Assembly (NCBI GenBank): GCA_036310185.1
Contig: JAXJSH010000058.1
Coordinates: 1-5,360, forward strand
Length of the DNA: 5,360 bases
Direction of reading: 5' to 3'
Source: JALENY01 sp036310185
GTDB lineage: Bacteria > Bacillota > Clostridia > Lachnospirales > Lachnospiraceae
Every line of letters starts with the position of its first letter. The first letter of the stretch is position 1. The position numbers and the translations under genes were made by a program. Of this stretch, positions 1-5,304 are shown piece after piece. Below the pieces are notes generated by a model, which was not told the origin of the DNA, did no database searches, and saw only the letters and a program-made list of their open reading frames with translations.

Positions 1-138
1 GGCAAGTTCGGATACTCCGTGCAGAAGAAAAAGGCAGTCGCAAAAGAAACGGGTGAATCGAACCGATCAGGATCACCCCGGAAAAAGCAAAGCGGAAAAA
101 AGAAACACGGAAGAAAAGCACAGACATCAGAAAAATAA
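1..138 (+). CDS. 3' end of an unidentified gene with a lysine-rich C-terminal tail (partial)
   Basis: Frame 1 is open from the first base to a TAA at 136-138 and gives 45 residues beginning GKFGYSVQKKK. The rest is dominated by Lys, Arg, Ser, Gly and Gln, including the stretches SPRKKQSGKKK and HGRKAQ. Such basic, low-complexity tails occur at the C-terminus of many RNA-binding or membrane-associated proteins. No catalytic motif lies in the visible part, so I cannot name the family. Support for a real gene end is that the frame is open to the window edge and that a good intrinsic terminator begins 34 bp after the stop. The neighbouring dinB-like gene converges on it. A second open frame at 53-268 overlaps this one but has no convincing ribosome binding site and runs through the terminator, so I prefer this frame. 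Confidence 0.5.
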   Translation, partial: GKFGYSVQKKKAVAKETGESNRSGSPRKKQSGKKKHGRKAQTSEK

Positions 139-172
139 AACAGCAAAAATACAAAGTACAACGATAAAGCAG

Positions 173-219
173 AAAAACGTATGTCTTCAGGAAAATGATC
201 CAATGGCATACGTTTTTTG
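173..219. terminator. Bidirectional intrinsic terminator between convergent genes
   Basis: The arms 173-185 (AAAAACGTATGTC) and 205-217 (GGCATACGTTTTT) pair over 13 bp with one G-U wobble, around a 19-base loop. The stem ends in an A-run on one side and a T-run (213-218) on the other, so each strand reads a stem followed by U residues. It can therefore end both the rightward partial gene (stop at 138) and the leftward polymerase gene (stop at 274). The loop is longer than usual, but GGA/TCC inside it (190-192, 199-201) could pair and shorten it. Confidence 0.7.
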
Positions 220-273
220 TACTATATGGAAAAGGGAACGGGCAAAGAGCAGTGTGACCATCTTTTGAGAAAA

Positions 274-1473
274 TTAAAAATCGGAACCTCTGCGGATAAT
301 GTCATTACCATATTTTCCGCGTACTTTGACCAGTGCATCTTCCAGTTTTTTTCTTTTTTGCCCTTTTTCAATTTCTTTCATATCTATGTCAAAAAGGTTC
401 ATCTGAACAGGCTCACTGGAGGAACTCAGTTTTGTGGTGCGTATGCCGAGCAGCCGAATCGGGGTCTGATCCCACAGAGCGTCAAAGAGGGTGCAGGCGT
501 GCTGGTAAATAATATCACCCGAGAAAGTGGGCGTATGAATTGCCATCTGATGAGAGACACTAACAAAGGTATGATATTTGATCTCCACGCAGATGCTGGA
601 TGCACATTGTTCTGATTTTTGAAGCCGGAATGAGACTTTGTCGGCGAGCTGTCTTAACACGGCTTTTGCCTCGGCGGAGGTGGTAAGATCCTTTGGCAGG
701 GTGGTGGAATTGCCAATTCCTTTTGCCTGCGCCGGCTCGTTTTCCACAGGGGAATCGTCAATGCCGTTGGCGTATTCCCAGAGCAGCCTGCCGTGACTTT
801 TTAAATGAAGGGCGATCATATCGGGGTTGGCCTTTGCCAGATCGCCGATGGTCATGATCTCCAGTTTCTGCAGGATTTCAACGGAAGCACGTCCGGCCAT
901 AAAAAGTTCGGAAACCGGAAGGGGCCACATCTTTTTTTGAATTTCTCCCGGAAAAAGGGTGTGAGTTCTGTCCGGTTTTTCAAAGTCGGAAGCCATTTTT
1001 GCCAGAAGTTTATTGGAAGAGATGCCTACATTGACGGTAAAACCAAACTGATGCAGAATACTTTTCCGAATATAATCCGCGGCAGCGATGGGAGATTCGT
1101 ATTTTTCCGCGATCGTCGTAAAATCAAGATAACACTCATCGATACTGACCTGTTCAATCTGGTCTGTCATGCTTTTTAGAAAACCGATGAATTTGTCACT
1201 GAACTGATGGTATAATCCATGATTGGCCGGTTCGATGGTCAGAAAGGGGCATTTTTTTAATGCCTGGGATATGGGCTCACCGGTCTGGATCTTAAATTTT
1301 TTTGCCGGCGTGGATTTTGCCAGAACGACGCCGTGTCGGCTCTCCTGATCGCCACCGATGATGGATGGGATTGTGCGCAGATCCACAGCGGTGGGATCAA
1401 GTCTGCATTTTTCCACGGCACTCCAGCTCAGAAAGGCTGAATTCACATCAATATGAAAAATAATCCGGTCCAT
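274..1473 (-). CDS. dinB: Y-family DNA polymerase, DinB/Pol IV-like translesion polymerase
   Basis: The 399-residue product fits a Y-family polymerase, an error-prone enzyme that copies past damaged template bases. The palm begins with HIDVNSAF (residues 7-14): D9 is the first metal-binding Asp and F14 sits at the steric-gate position that excludes ribonucleotides. The second catalytic motif is SIDE (110-113), with D112 and E113. GISSNKLLAKMASDFEKPD (150-168) is the conserved palm/fingers signature. A helix-hairpin-helix thumb region follows at about 187-213, then the little-finger domain (about 255-350). QMNLF (357-361) is a good match to the sliding-clamp-binding consensus, so docking on DnaN is likely. 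Length is normal for Pol IV. The ATG has AAAGGAG (complement of 1482-1488) 8 bases upstream. The DVN in place of the usual DMD resembles a subgroup common in Clostridia. No LexA-type operator was found upstream, so SOS control is not shown. I am sure of the family; dinB is the closest symbol. Confidence 0.9.
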   Translation of the reverse strand: MDRIIFHIDVNSAFLSWSAVEKCRLDPTAVDLRTIPSIIGGDQESRHGVVLAKSTPAKKFKIQTGEPISQALKKCPFLTIEPANHGLYHQFSDKFIGFLKSMTDQIEQVSIDECYLDFTTIAEKYESPIAAADYIRKSILHQFGFTVNVGISSNKLLAKMASDFEKPDRTHTLFPGEIQKKMWPLPVSELFMAGRASVEILQKLEIMTIGDLAKANPDMIALHLKSHGRLLWEYANGIDDSPVENEPAQAKGIGNSTTLPKDLTTSAEAKAVLRQLADKVSFRLQKSEQCASSICVEIKYHTFVSVSHQMAIHTPTFSGDIIYQHACTLFDALWDQTPIRLLGIRTTKLSSSSEPVQMNLFDIDMKEIEKGQKRKKLEDALVKVRGKYGNDIIRRGSDF

Positions 1474-1481
1474 TTTGCATG

Positions 1482-1488
1482 CTCCTTT
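1482..1488 (-). promoter_or_regulatory. Ribosome binding site of the dinB-like gene
   Basis: The minus strand reads AAAGGAG followed by 8 bases and then the ATG at 1473. This is near-ideal Shine-Dalgarno spacing and fixes the start; the protein also begins at the conserved MDRIIFHIDVN that opens the palm domain. Confidence 0.85.
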
Positions 1489-1538
1489 CAGGTGTTTTGC
1501 GTTTTTCTGCGGTTATATATATGAAAGTAATAATCTAA

Positions 1539-1578
1539 TCCGGGTATAAAAGCGTGCCGGGCAATTTTCCGGGTATAA
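1539..1578. repeat. Two direct copies of TCCGGGTATAA in the divergent promoter region
   Basis: TCCGGGTATAA occurs at 1539-1549 and again at 1568-1578, with starts 29 bp apart. A third CCGGG (1557-1561) lies between them inside the short palindrome TGCCGGGCA. The right-hand copy overlaps a TATAAT box (1574-1579) and the left-hand copy contains TATAAA. The arrangement could be paired operator half-sites covering -10 elements, or a chance duplication; no known regulator was recognised. Confidence 0.4.
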
Positions 1579-1615
1579 TCGCTGCTTGCGACTATTATAT
1601 CATTTATGGTAGTAT
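1574..1615. promoter_or_regulatory. Candidate divergent promoter region for dinB-like and aroK-like genes
   Basis: Perfect TATAAT hexamers occur on the plus strand at 1574-1579 and on the minus strand at 1594-1599, facing each other with only 14 bp between them. The minus one would serve the polymerase gene with a leader of about 110 bases; its -35 is weak (TTCTCA at 17 bp). The plus one has no good -35. An alternative for the kinase gene is TTGCGA (1586-1591), 18 bp, TAGTAT (1610-1615), giving a leader of roughly 40 bases. Which boxes are used cannot be decided from sequence alone. Confidence 0.35.
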
Positions 1616-1649
1616 GTGAGAAGAACAAAAGAAAAGTGCATTTTAGACC

Positions 1650-1659
1650 AGGGAGAAGG
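1650..1659 (+). promoter_or_regulatory. Ribosome binding site that sets the aroK-like start at 1663
   Basis: AGGGAGAAGG ends 3 bases before the ATG at 1663, with AGGGAG itself 7 bases away. The upstream in-frame ATG at 1606 has no comparable site and would add 19 residues ahead of the P-loop strand that normally begins this family, so 1663 is the chosen start. Confidence 0.8.
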
Positions 1660-1662
1660 CAA

Positions 1663-2163
1663 ATGAAAAATATTGTGTTGATCGGAATGCCGGGTTCCGG
1701 GAAAAGTACCATAGGTGTTGTACTTGCAAAAGTACTGGGATACGAATTTCTGGATTCGGATCTGGTGATTCAGAAAAGAGAGAACCGTCTGCTCAGCGAG
1801 ATCATTGAGCAGGAAGGTGTGGATGGATTCCTGAAAATAGAAAATGATGTGAATAAAAGTCTGGATGTGGAGAGGACGGTGATTGCCACCGGCGGAAGTG
1901 CGGTATACGGAAAAGAAGCCATGGAACATCTGAAAGAAACCGGCACGGTGATTTACCTGAGGCTTGCCTATAAACCGCTGCGCCGAAGACTGGGAAGTCT
2001 GAAAAAACGCGGCGTTGTGCTGCGCAAAGGGCAGACATTCCGCATGCTGTATGAGGAGAGAACCCCCTTATACGAACAGTATGCGGATCTGATTATTGAC
2101 GAGGAAAATAGAACAATCAGGGAAACTTTGCAGATAATTCAGGAAAAATTGAAGAATAAATGA
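1663..2163 (+). CDS. aroK: Shikimate kinase-like P-loop kinase (divergent active site)
   Basis: The 166-residue product has the size and order of motifs of shikimate kinase, the cytoplasmic enzyme that phosphorylates shikimate at O3 in the chorismate pathway. Walker A is GMPGSGKST (8-16), followed by DSD (31-33), where the second Asp binds shikimate in classical enzymes. A glycine motif is at ATGGS (75-79), an Arg in the lid segment KRGVV (115-119), and ERTPLY (132-137) carries the C-terminal Arg. Departures from the classical enzyme are visible. The GGG motif is GGS. The 'FR..E' motif, whose Arg grips the shikimate carboxylate, is FLKIE (56-60), with Leu at the Arg position. The lid has RGVV rather than RPLL. 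I recall this pattern in other clostridial proteins annotated as shikimate kinase, so it is probably a subfamily, not decay. It could phosphorylate shikimate by altered contacts or act on a related substrate. No terminator follows before murA. Confidence 0.78.
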   Translation: MKNIVLIGMPGSGKSTIGVVLAKVLGYEFLDSDLVIQKRENRLLSEIIEQEGVDGFLKIENDVNKSLDVERTVIATGGSAVYGKEAMEHLKETGTVIYLRLAYKPLRRRLGSLKKRGVVLRKGQTFRMLYEERTPLYEQYADLIIDEENRTIRETLQIIQEKLKNK

Positions 2164-2213
2164 ACAATTATTTTGCGGAATTTAACAAAAACTCAAGAAA
2201 ATCTTAATATCTG

Positions 2214-2242
2214 TTTACAAATTCCCGATTCTGTTATAACAT
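2214..2242 (+). promoter_or_regulatory. Candidate sigma-A promoter for murA
   Basis: TTTACA (2214-2219) is followed at 17 bp by TAACAT (2237-2242). An overlapping extended -10, TGTTATAAC (2232-2240), sits 15 bp from the same -35. Either reading starts transcription near 2247-2250 and leaves a leader of about 80 bases before the murA ATG. It lies in an AT-rich gap after the kinase gene, which suggests murA is transcribed on its own, although read-through from upstream is not excluded. Confidence 0.55.
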
Positions 2243-2326
2243 TAATTGTGTGTAATTATTTTTATGCAATGAAATATGAATGATCGCCCAGGGGAGAATA
2301 TGGCGTCATTAGTATAGAGGTGAAGG

Positions 2327-3619
2327 ATGGAGCAATATATTGTCAAAGGCGGCAATCCACTGGTAGGGGAAGTGGAGATTGGCGGAGCAAAGAATGCGGC
2401 ACTTCCGATTATTTCAGCTGCAATTATGACGGATGAAACCGTTACACTGGAAAATCTTCCGGATGTTAACGATATAAATGTATTATTAGAGGCAATTGGA
2501 AAGATCGGCGCACAGGTAGAACGTGTGGATCGTCATACGGTTAAGATCAATGGTTCCACCATTCGTGATTACAGCGTTGATTATGATTATATTAAAAAGA
2601 TTCGGGCGTCTTATTATCTGCTTGGTGCAATGCTTGGCAAATATAAGAATGCGGAGGTTCCGCTTCCGGGCGGATGTAATATCGGCAGCCGTCCCATCGA
2701 CCTGCATCTGAAAGGATTTCGCGCGATTGGTGCCAGGGTGGAGATTCGCCATGGTGCAATTATTGCGAAAGCAGAAAACATGCACGGTGCACATATCTTT
2801 CTGGACAAGGTATCTGTAGGTGCAACCATTAATATTATGATGGCCGCGTCTATGGCAAATGGCCGTACGACCATTGAAAATGCAGCAAGAGAGCCCCATG
2901 TTGTCGATGTGGCGAACTTCCTGAACAGTATGGGTGCTGATATCAAAGGTGCCGGTACAGAAGTGATTCGTATCCGTGGTGTGGAAAAACTTCATAAGAC
3001 CACCTATTCGATCGTTCCGGATATGATTGAGGCGGGAACCTATATGATGGCAGCAGCCGCAACCAAGGGAGATGTTATGGTGAAGAACGTTATCCCGAAA
3101 CACCTGGAAGCTGTTACGGCAAAGCTGGAAGAGGTTGGCTGTGAAGTAGAAGAATTTGACGATGCGATTCGTGTTGTGGCATCCAAACGTCTTATGAGAA
3201 CACATGTCAATACACAGCCGTATCCGGGATACCCGACCGATATGCAGCCGCAGATCGCAGTGGTTCTGGCACTTGCAAATGGTACAAGTATTGTGACCGA
3301 AAGTATTTTTGAAAACCGCTTTAAATATGTGGATGAGCTTTCCAGAATGGGTGCCAACATTAAGGTAGAAGGAAATACAGCTATTATCGATGGCGTAGAA
3401 GGCTTTACCGGTGCCCGTATCAGCTCGCCGGATCTTCGGGCAGGGGCTGCACTTGTGGTGGCTGGTCTGGCAGCAGAAGGTATTACCATTGTGGACGATA
3501 TCGTCTATATTCAGAGAGGATATGAGGACTTCGAACAGAAGCTGCAGAGCCTTGGTGCTGAGATAGAGAAAGTCACAAACGAGAAAGAGATTCAGAAGTT
3601 CAAGTTAAGAGTAGGTTGA
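2327..3619 (+). CDS. murA: UDP-N-acetylglucosamine 1-carboxyvinyltransferase
   Basis: MurA transfers the enolpyruvyl group of phosphoenolpyruvate to UDP-GlcNAc in the cytoplasm, the first committed step of peptidoglycan synthesis and the target of fosfomycin. The 430-residue length is normal. Family landmarks are all present: K22-N23 in GGAKNAALP, R93 in KKIRAS, the fosfomycin-sensitive catalytic Cys at C117 in LPGGCNIGSRPIDLH, R122 in that motif, D305 in YPTDMQPQ, D369 and R371 in SPDLRAGAAL, and R397 in YIQRGYEDF. Cys rather than Asp at the loop position predicts fosfomycin sensitivity at the target level. The short charged tail after about residue 415 resembles other clostridial MurA proteins. 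The ATG follows AGAGGTGA (2316-2323), and the first residues MEQYIVKGG match the usual start. It has its own candidate promoter and a terminator immediately after the stop, so it appears monocistronic. Confidence 0.97.
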   Translation: MEQYIVKGGNPLVGEVEIGGAKNAALPIISAAIMTDETVTLENLPDVNDINVLLEAIGKIGAQVERVDRHTVKINGSTIRDYSVDYDYIKKIRASYYLLGAMLGKYKNAEVPLPGGCNIGSRPIDLHLKGFRAIGARVEIRHGAIIAKAENMHGAHIFLDKVSVGATINIMMAASMANGRTTIENAAREPHVVDVANFLNSMGADIKGAGTEVIRIRGVEKLHKTTYSIVPDMIEAGTYMMAAAATKGDVMVKNVIPKHLEAVTAKLEEVGCEVEEFDDAIRVVASKRLMRTHVNTQPYPGYPTDMQPQIAVVLALANGTSIVTESIFENRFKYVDELSRMGANIKVEGNTAIIDGVEGFTGARISSPDLRAGAALVVAGLAAEGITIVDDIVYIQRGYEDFEQKLQSLGAEIEKVTNEKEIQKFKLRVG

Positions 3620-3620
3620 A

Positions 3621-3664
3621 AAGAAGGCAGCCCGAAAAAGGGCTGACCTTCTTGTTTCATTTTT
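3621..3664 (+). terminator. Intrinsic terminator of murA
   Basis: Starting 1 bp after the murA stop, AAGAAGG (3621-3627) pairs with CCTTCTT (3647-3653) and AGCCC (3629-3633) with GGGCT (3640-3644), around a GAAAAA loop with a small C/GA internal loop. The T-rich stretch GTTTCATTTTT (3654-3664) follows. This is a strong Rho-independent terminator. Confidence 0.9.
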
Positions 3665-3667
3665 GGT

Positions 3668-3676
3668 AACTGACAG
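3668..3676 (+). repeat. Left copy of the 9-bp direct repeat AACTGACAG
   Basis: AACTGACAG here is repeated exactly at 5092-5100, on the other side of the transposase gene. Its ACTGACA core (3669-3675) is also inverted at 5263-5269 (TGTCAGT). It lies just past the murA terminator, where the right end of the insertion sequence should be, so it probably overlaps the element boundary. Confidence 0.6.
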
Positions 3677-3751
3677 ATAAGTGGAGCAAATGAGGAGTAA
3701 GTTTGAAACAAAGAGGTAGTGGTTAGAGAAGAATAGAATTGCATAGCAAAC

Positions 3752-3773
3752 AAACCATCCTTTTGGGTGGCTT
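3752..3773 (-). other. Hairpin downstream of the transposase gene
   Basis: About 25 bp after the transposase stop, AAACCATCC (3752-3760) and GGGTGGCTT (3765-3773) pair around a 4-base loop with one or two imperfect pairs. On the transposase strand it is followed by TTTGTTTGC rather than a solid U-run. It may act as a weak terminator for the transposase transcript or as a right-end structure. Confidence 0.4.
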
Positions 3774-3798
3774 CAAAAAGTAAATATAGATATGACAC

Positions 3799-5061
3799 TT
3801 AATTCATGGCAGACACGAGATCATCTTTGATGATGTAACCACGTTGTTTTAATAAATTAAGAGCTTGTGAAGTGGTCAGTACTTTTGATTCGTTCACAGG
3901 ACGTGATTCACGAAAACCTTCCGCTGTATAAGGTTTTAAATCTGAGAGTATGTGCCAGATAGCGGTCAGGAGCATACGGCAGATTGCAATGATGGCTTTC
4001 TTGTGACCACGGCGTGCTTTTATACGTTTATAGCGGTCGGTTATTTCCGGATGTTTTTTAGAACGCAATAAACCATTTGCAACTTGTACCAGAACTGGTT
4101 TAAAATAAGAACCAGCACGGGAAATTCGAGTTGATTTGATTTTTTTGTTGCTTTGGTCATTGCGCGGACAACATCCTGCCCATGAAACGAGGTGTTTTGC
4201 TGAGGGGAAAACAGACATATCACCACCGATTTCAGAAAGGACTTGGATAGCAGTCATAGGATTTTTATCAAATCCAGGAACGGTACGGATCAGATCAAGA
4301 GCAGCCTGATATTTATCAGAGAGACGAAGAATTTCCTGTTCTATTTCTTCAAGATGCTTTTCTAATTCATCAATGTGGTTAAGACACTGGCGAAGTTTTA
4401 CAGCCTGTTCAGGAGAAATAGCTCCATCAACAGCAGCCTGAATTTCTTCAATTGGAGTCTTACAACGTCTGTCTACAAAAGGAGTCACATCAAACAAATC
4501 CCCGGGATGTTCAAGAATATATTCGGTAATAGATCTGGAAGATTTTCCAAACACATCACTGAATACATCGTCAAGCTTAAGGTTGGATACAGTAAGACAG
4601 TTTTGCGCACGATTCTTTTCACCGGTAATCATACAGGTGAGTTTGAAACGGTATCTTACTAAATCTCTTAAGTGGCGGATGTCAGCAGGTGGGATAAAGG
4701 AAGGTTTCACCATATCACACATGAATAGATCGCATATCCATTTAGCATCCTTACGATCGGTCTTATTTCCTTTTTGTGGTTTGGTATATTTAGGGTGAGA
4801 AAGAATAACAGAAACATTTGCTTTCTCAAGAACATTAAATACAGGGATCCAGTACTTGCCGGTAGATTCCATACAAACTTCAGTACAGTGATATTTCGCA
4901 AGCCAGTCAGACAGTTCCTTCAGTCCTTTAGAAAAAGACGAGAAACGAGTTTGCTTATAATCAGTTCTGCCGTTTGTATCGGTAATCCCAATGCAGGCAT
5001 AAATCCAGGTTTTGTGGACATCAAGCCCACAGCAATTTTTGCGAAAGATTTTAAAAGACAA
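3799..5061 (-). CDS. IS110-family transposase (DEDD RuvC-like plus Tnp20 domains)
   Basis: This recombinase moves the insertion sequence through a circular intermediate. From the chosen start it has 420 residues. The N-terminal RuvC-like DEDD domain (about 8-150) shows D14 in GLDVHK, E65 in MESTGKYW, and D102 and D105 in KTDRKDAKW. A predicted coiled coil follows at about 226-252 (ELEKHLEEIEQEIL). The C-terminal Tnp20 domain starts near 256 (LIRTVPGF) and includes VSWAGCCPRNDQSN; the Ser of QSN (about 304) aligns, as far as I can judge by eye, with the family's nucleophilic serine. A basic RIKARRGHKKA segment follows. All catalytic positions are intact and there is no frameshift, so it may be active. 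The start is a TTG at 5061 with a perfect AGGAGG 8 bases upstream; the same frame continues to a TTG at 5118, which lacks a good site and would translate part of the structured leader. It is convergent with murA. Confidence 0.92.
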   Translation of the reverse strand: MSFKIFRKNCCGLDVHKTWIYACIGITDTNGRTDYKQTRFSSFSKGLKELSDWLAKYHCTEVCMESTGKYWIPVFNVLEKANVSVILSHPKYTKPQKGNKTDRKDAKWICDLFMCDMVKPSFIPPADIRHLRDLVRYRFKLTCMITGEKNRAQNCLTVSNLKLDDVFSDVFGKSSRSITEYILEHPGDLFDVTPFVDRRCKTPIEEIQAAVDGAISPEQAVKLRQCLNHIDELEKHLEEIEQEILRLSDKYQAALDLIRTVPGFDKNPMTAIQVLSEIGGDMSVFPSAKHLVSWAGCCPRNDQSNKKIKSTRISRAGSYFKPVLVQVANGLLRSKKHPEITDRYKRIKARRGHKKAIIAICRMLLTAIWHILSDLKPYTAEGFRESRPVNESKVLTTSQALNLLKQRGYIIKDDLVSAMN

Positions 5062-5069
5062 TAAAATAA

Positions 5070-5075
5070 CCTCCT
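5070..5075 (-). promoter_or_regulatory. Ribosome binding site selecting a TTG start for the transposase
   Basis: The minus strand reads AGGAGG, then 8 bases, then TTG (5061-5059). No in-frame ATG is nearby, and the protein from this TTG begins MSFKIFRKNCCGLDVHK, placing the first catalytic Asp at residue 14 as is usual in this family. The rare start codon should keep transposase production low. Confidence 0.8.
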
Positions 5076-5091
5076 GATTTTGTAGTAATAA

Positions 5092-5100
5092 AACTGACAG
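5092..5100 (+). repeat. Right copy of the 9-bp direct repeat AACTGACAG
   Basis: This is identical to 3668-3676. It lies between the structured leader and the transposase ribosome binding site. It may reflect guide-to-DNA complementarity, an alternative left boundary of the element, or a recombinase binding motif. Confidence 0.55.
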
Positions 5101-5105
5101 TGACT

Positions 5106-5260
5106 GGTCATCCGGCAAAATCGAGTCGACTTTGGAAGAGATAAGTTTACGGGCTACTGTTATGCGCCATTCATTGATGCCTTAACGGATGACCGACAAC
5201 ATATAAGTATACGAGGTCGCCGCTATACAGCCCCGCCACTCACCTCCACGTGTTCTGTAG
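5106..5260 (-). ncRNA. Candidate bridge RNA / structured left-end RNA of the IS110 element
   Basis: Read on the minus strand, the left end folds into several elements. (1) CTACAG (5260-5255) can pair with CTGTATAG (5230-5223) with a 2-base bulge. (2) A hairpin at 5219-5194 has CGAC/GTCG outer pairs and CGTAT/ATATG inner pairs around ACTT. (3) A perfect 9-bp long-range stem joins GGTCATCCG (5194-5186) to CGGATGACC (5114-5106) and encloses 71 bases. (4) Inside it, one base from the closing arm, CAAAGTCG (5134-5127) pairs with CGATTTTG (5123-5116) around a 3-base loop, with one G-U. The remaining ~50 bases of the enclosed domain are mostly open and contain ACTTATCT. IS110-group elements are known to encode a guide RNA of about 150-250 bases at this position, with loops that pair to target and donor DNA. 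The position and folding fit; the transcript ends and guide loops are inferred. Confidence 0.5.
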
Positions 5261-5304
5261 TGTGTCAGTCCTATCAAAAAGATAATATCAGAAGGAAGAT
5301 AGAT

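Larger units (their letters stand above)
3675..5268 (-). mobile_element. IS110-family insertion sequence, about 1.6 kb, minus orientation
   Basis: The element is defined by its IS110-type transposase; the ends are inferred. On the transposase strand, the right end is placed where ACTTATCT meets GTCAGTT (3682-3669). The left end is placed where GGACTGACA occurs (5271-5263). Both contain a CT, the core dinucleotide known from IS621, and the surrounding words ACTGACA and TGTCAGT are inverted relative to each other. This gives a right end of about 125 bp and a left end of about 205 bp, the proportions of IS110-group elements that carry their guide RNA upstream of the transposase. IS110 elements lack long terminal inverted repeats and normally make no target duplication, so exact ends need an empty site. 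An alternative left boundary at the direct repeat 5092-5100 would leave only about 30 bp upstream of the gene and exclude the structured region. The element lies between two terminators and interrupts no recognisable gene. Confidence 0.65.

Noticed and set aside
53..268. Plus-strand open frame of 71 codons near the left edge
   Set aside because: It overlaps the better-supported frame ending at 138, lacks a clear ribosome binding site, runs through the terminator stem at 173-219, and has no family resemblance.
1474..1620. LexA/SOS box upstream of the polymerase gene
   Set aside because: No GAAC-N4-GTTC-like palindrome was found on reading the region.
1606..1662. Upstream ATG start for the shikimate kinase-like gene
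   Set aside because: It would add 19 non-family residues with no ribosome binding site; the ATG at 1663 has AGGGAGAAGG directly upstream and begins at the expected P-loop strand.
2276..2317. 13-codon mini-frame upstream of murA as a leader peptide
   Set aside because: No ribosome binding site precedes its ATG, and it shows no run of regulatory codons typical of attenuation. It is kept only as a weak remark.
2486..3489. Long open frames antisense to murA
   Set aside because: They are shadows of the murA codon pattern; their translations are rich in His, Cys and Ser with no domain, and murA itself is unmistakable.
3677..3798. Guide RNA in the right end of the IS element (IS1111-type arrangement)
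   Set aside because: Apart from one imperfect hairpin (3752-3773) the region is pyrimidine-rich on the transposase strand and nearly unstructured, unlike the left end.
5062..5118. TTG at 5118 as start of the transposase
   Set aside because: It lies in the structured leader without a good ribosome binding site, whereas the TTG at 5061 has AGGAGG at ideal spacing and gives the usual family N-terminus.
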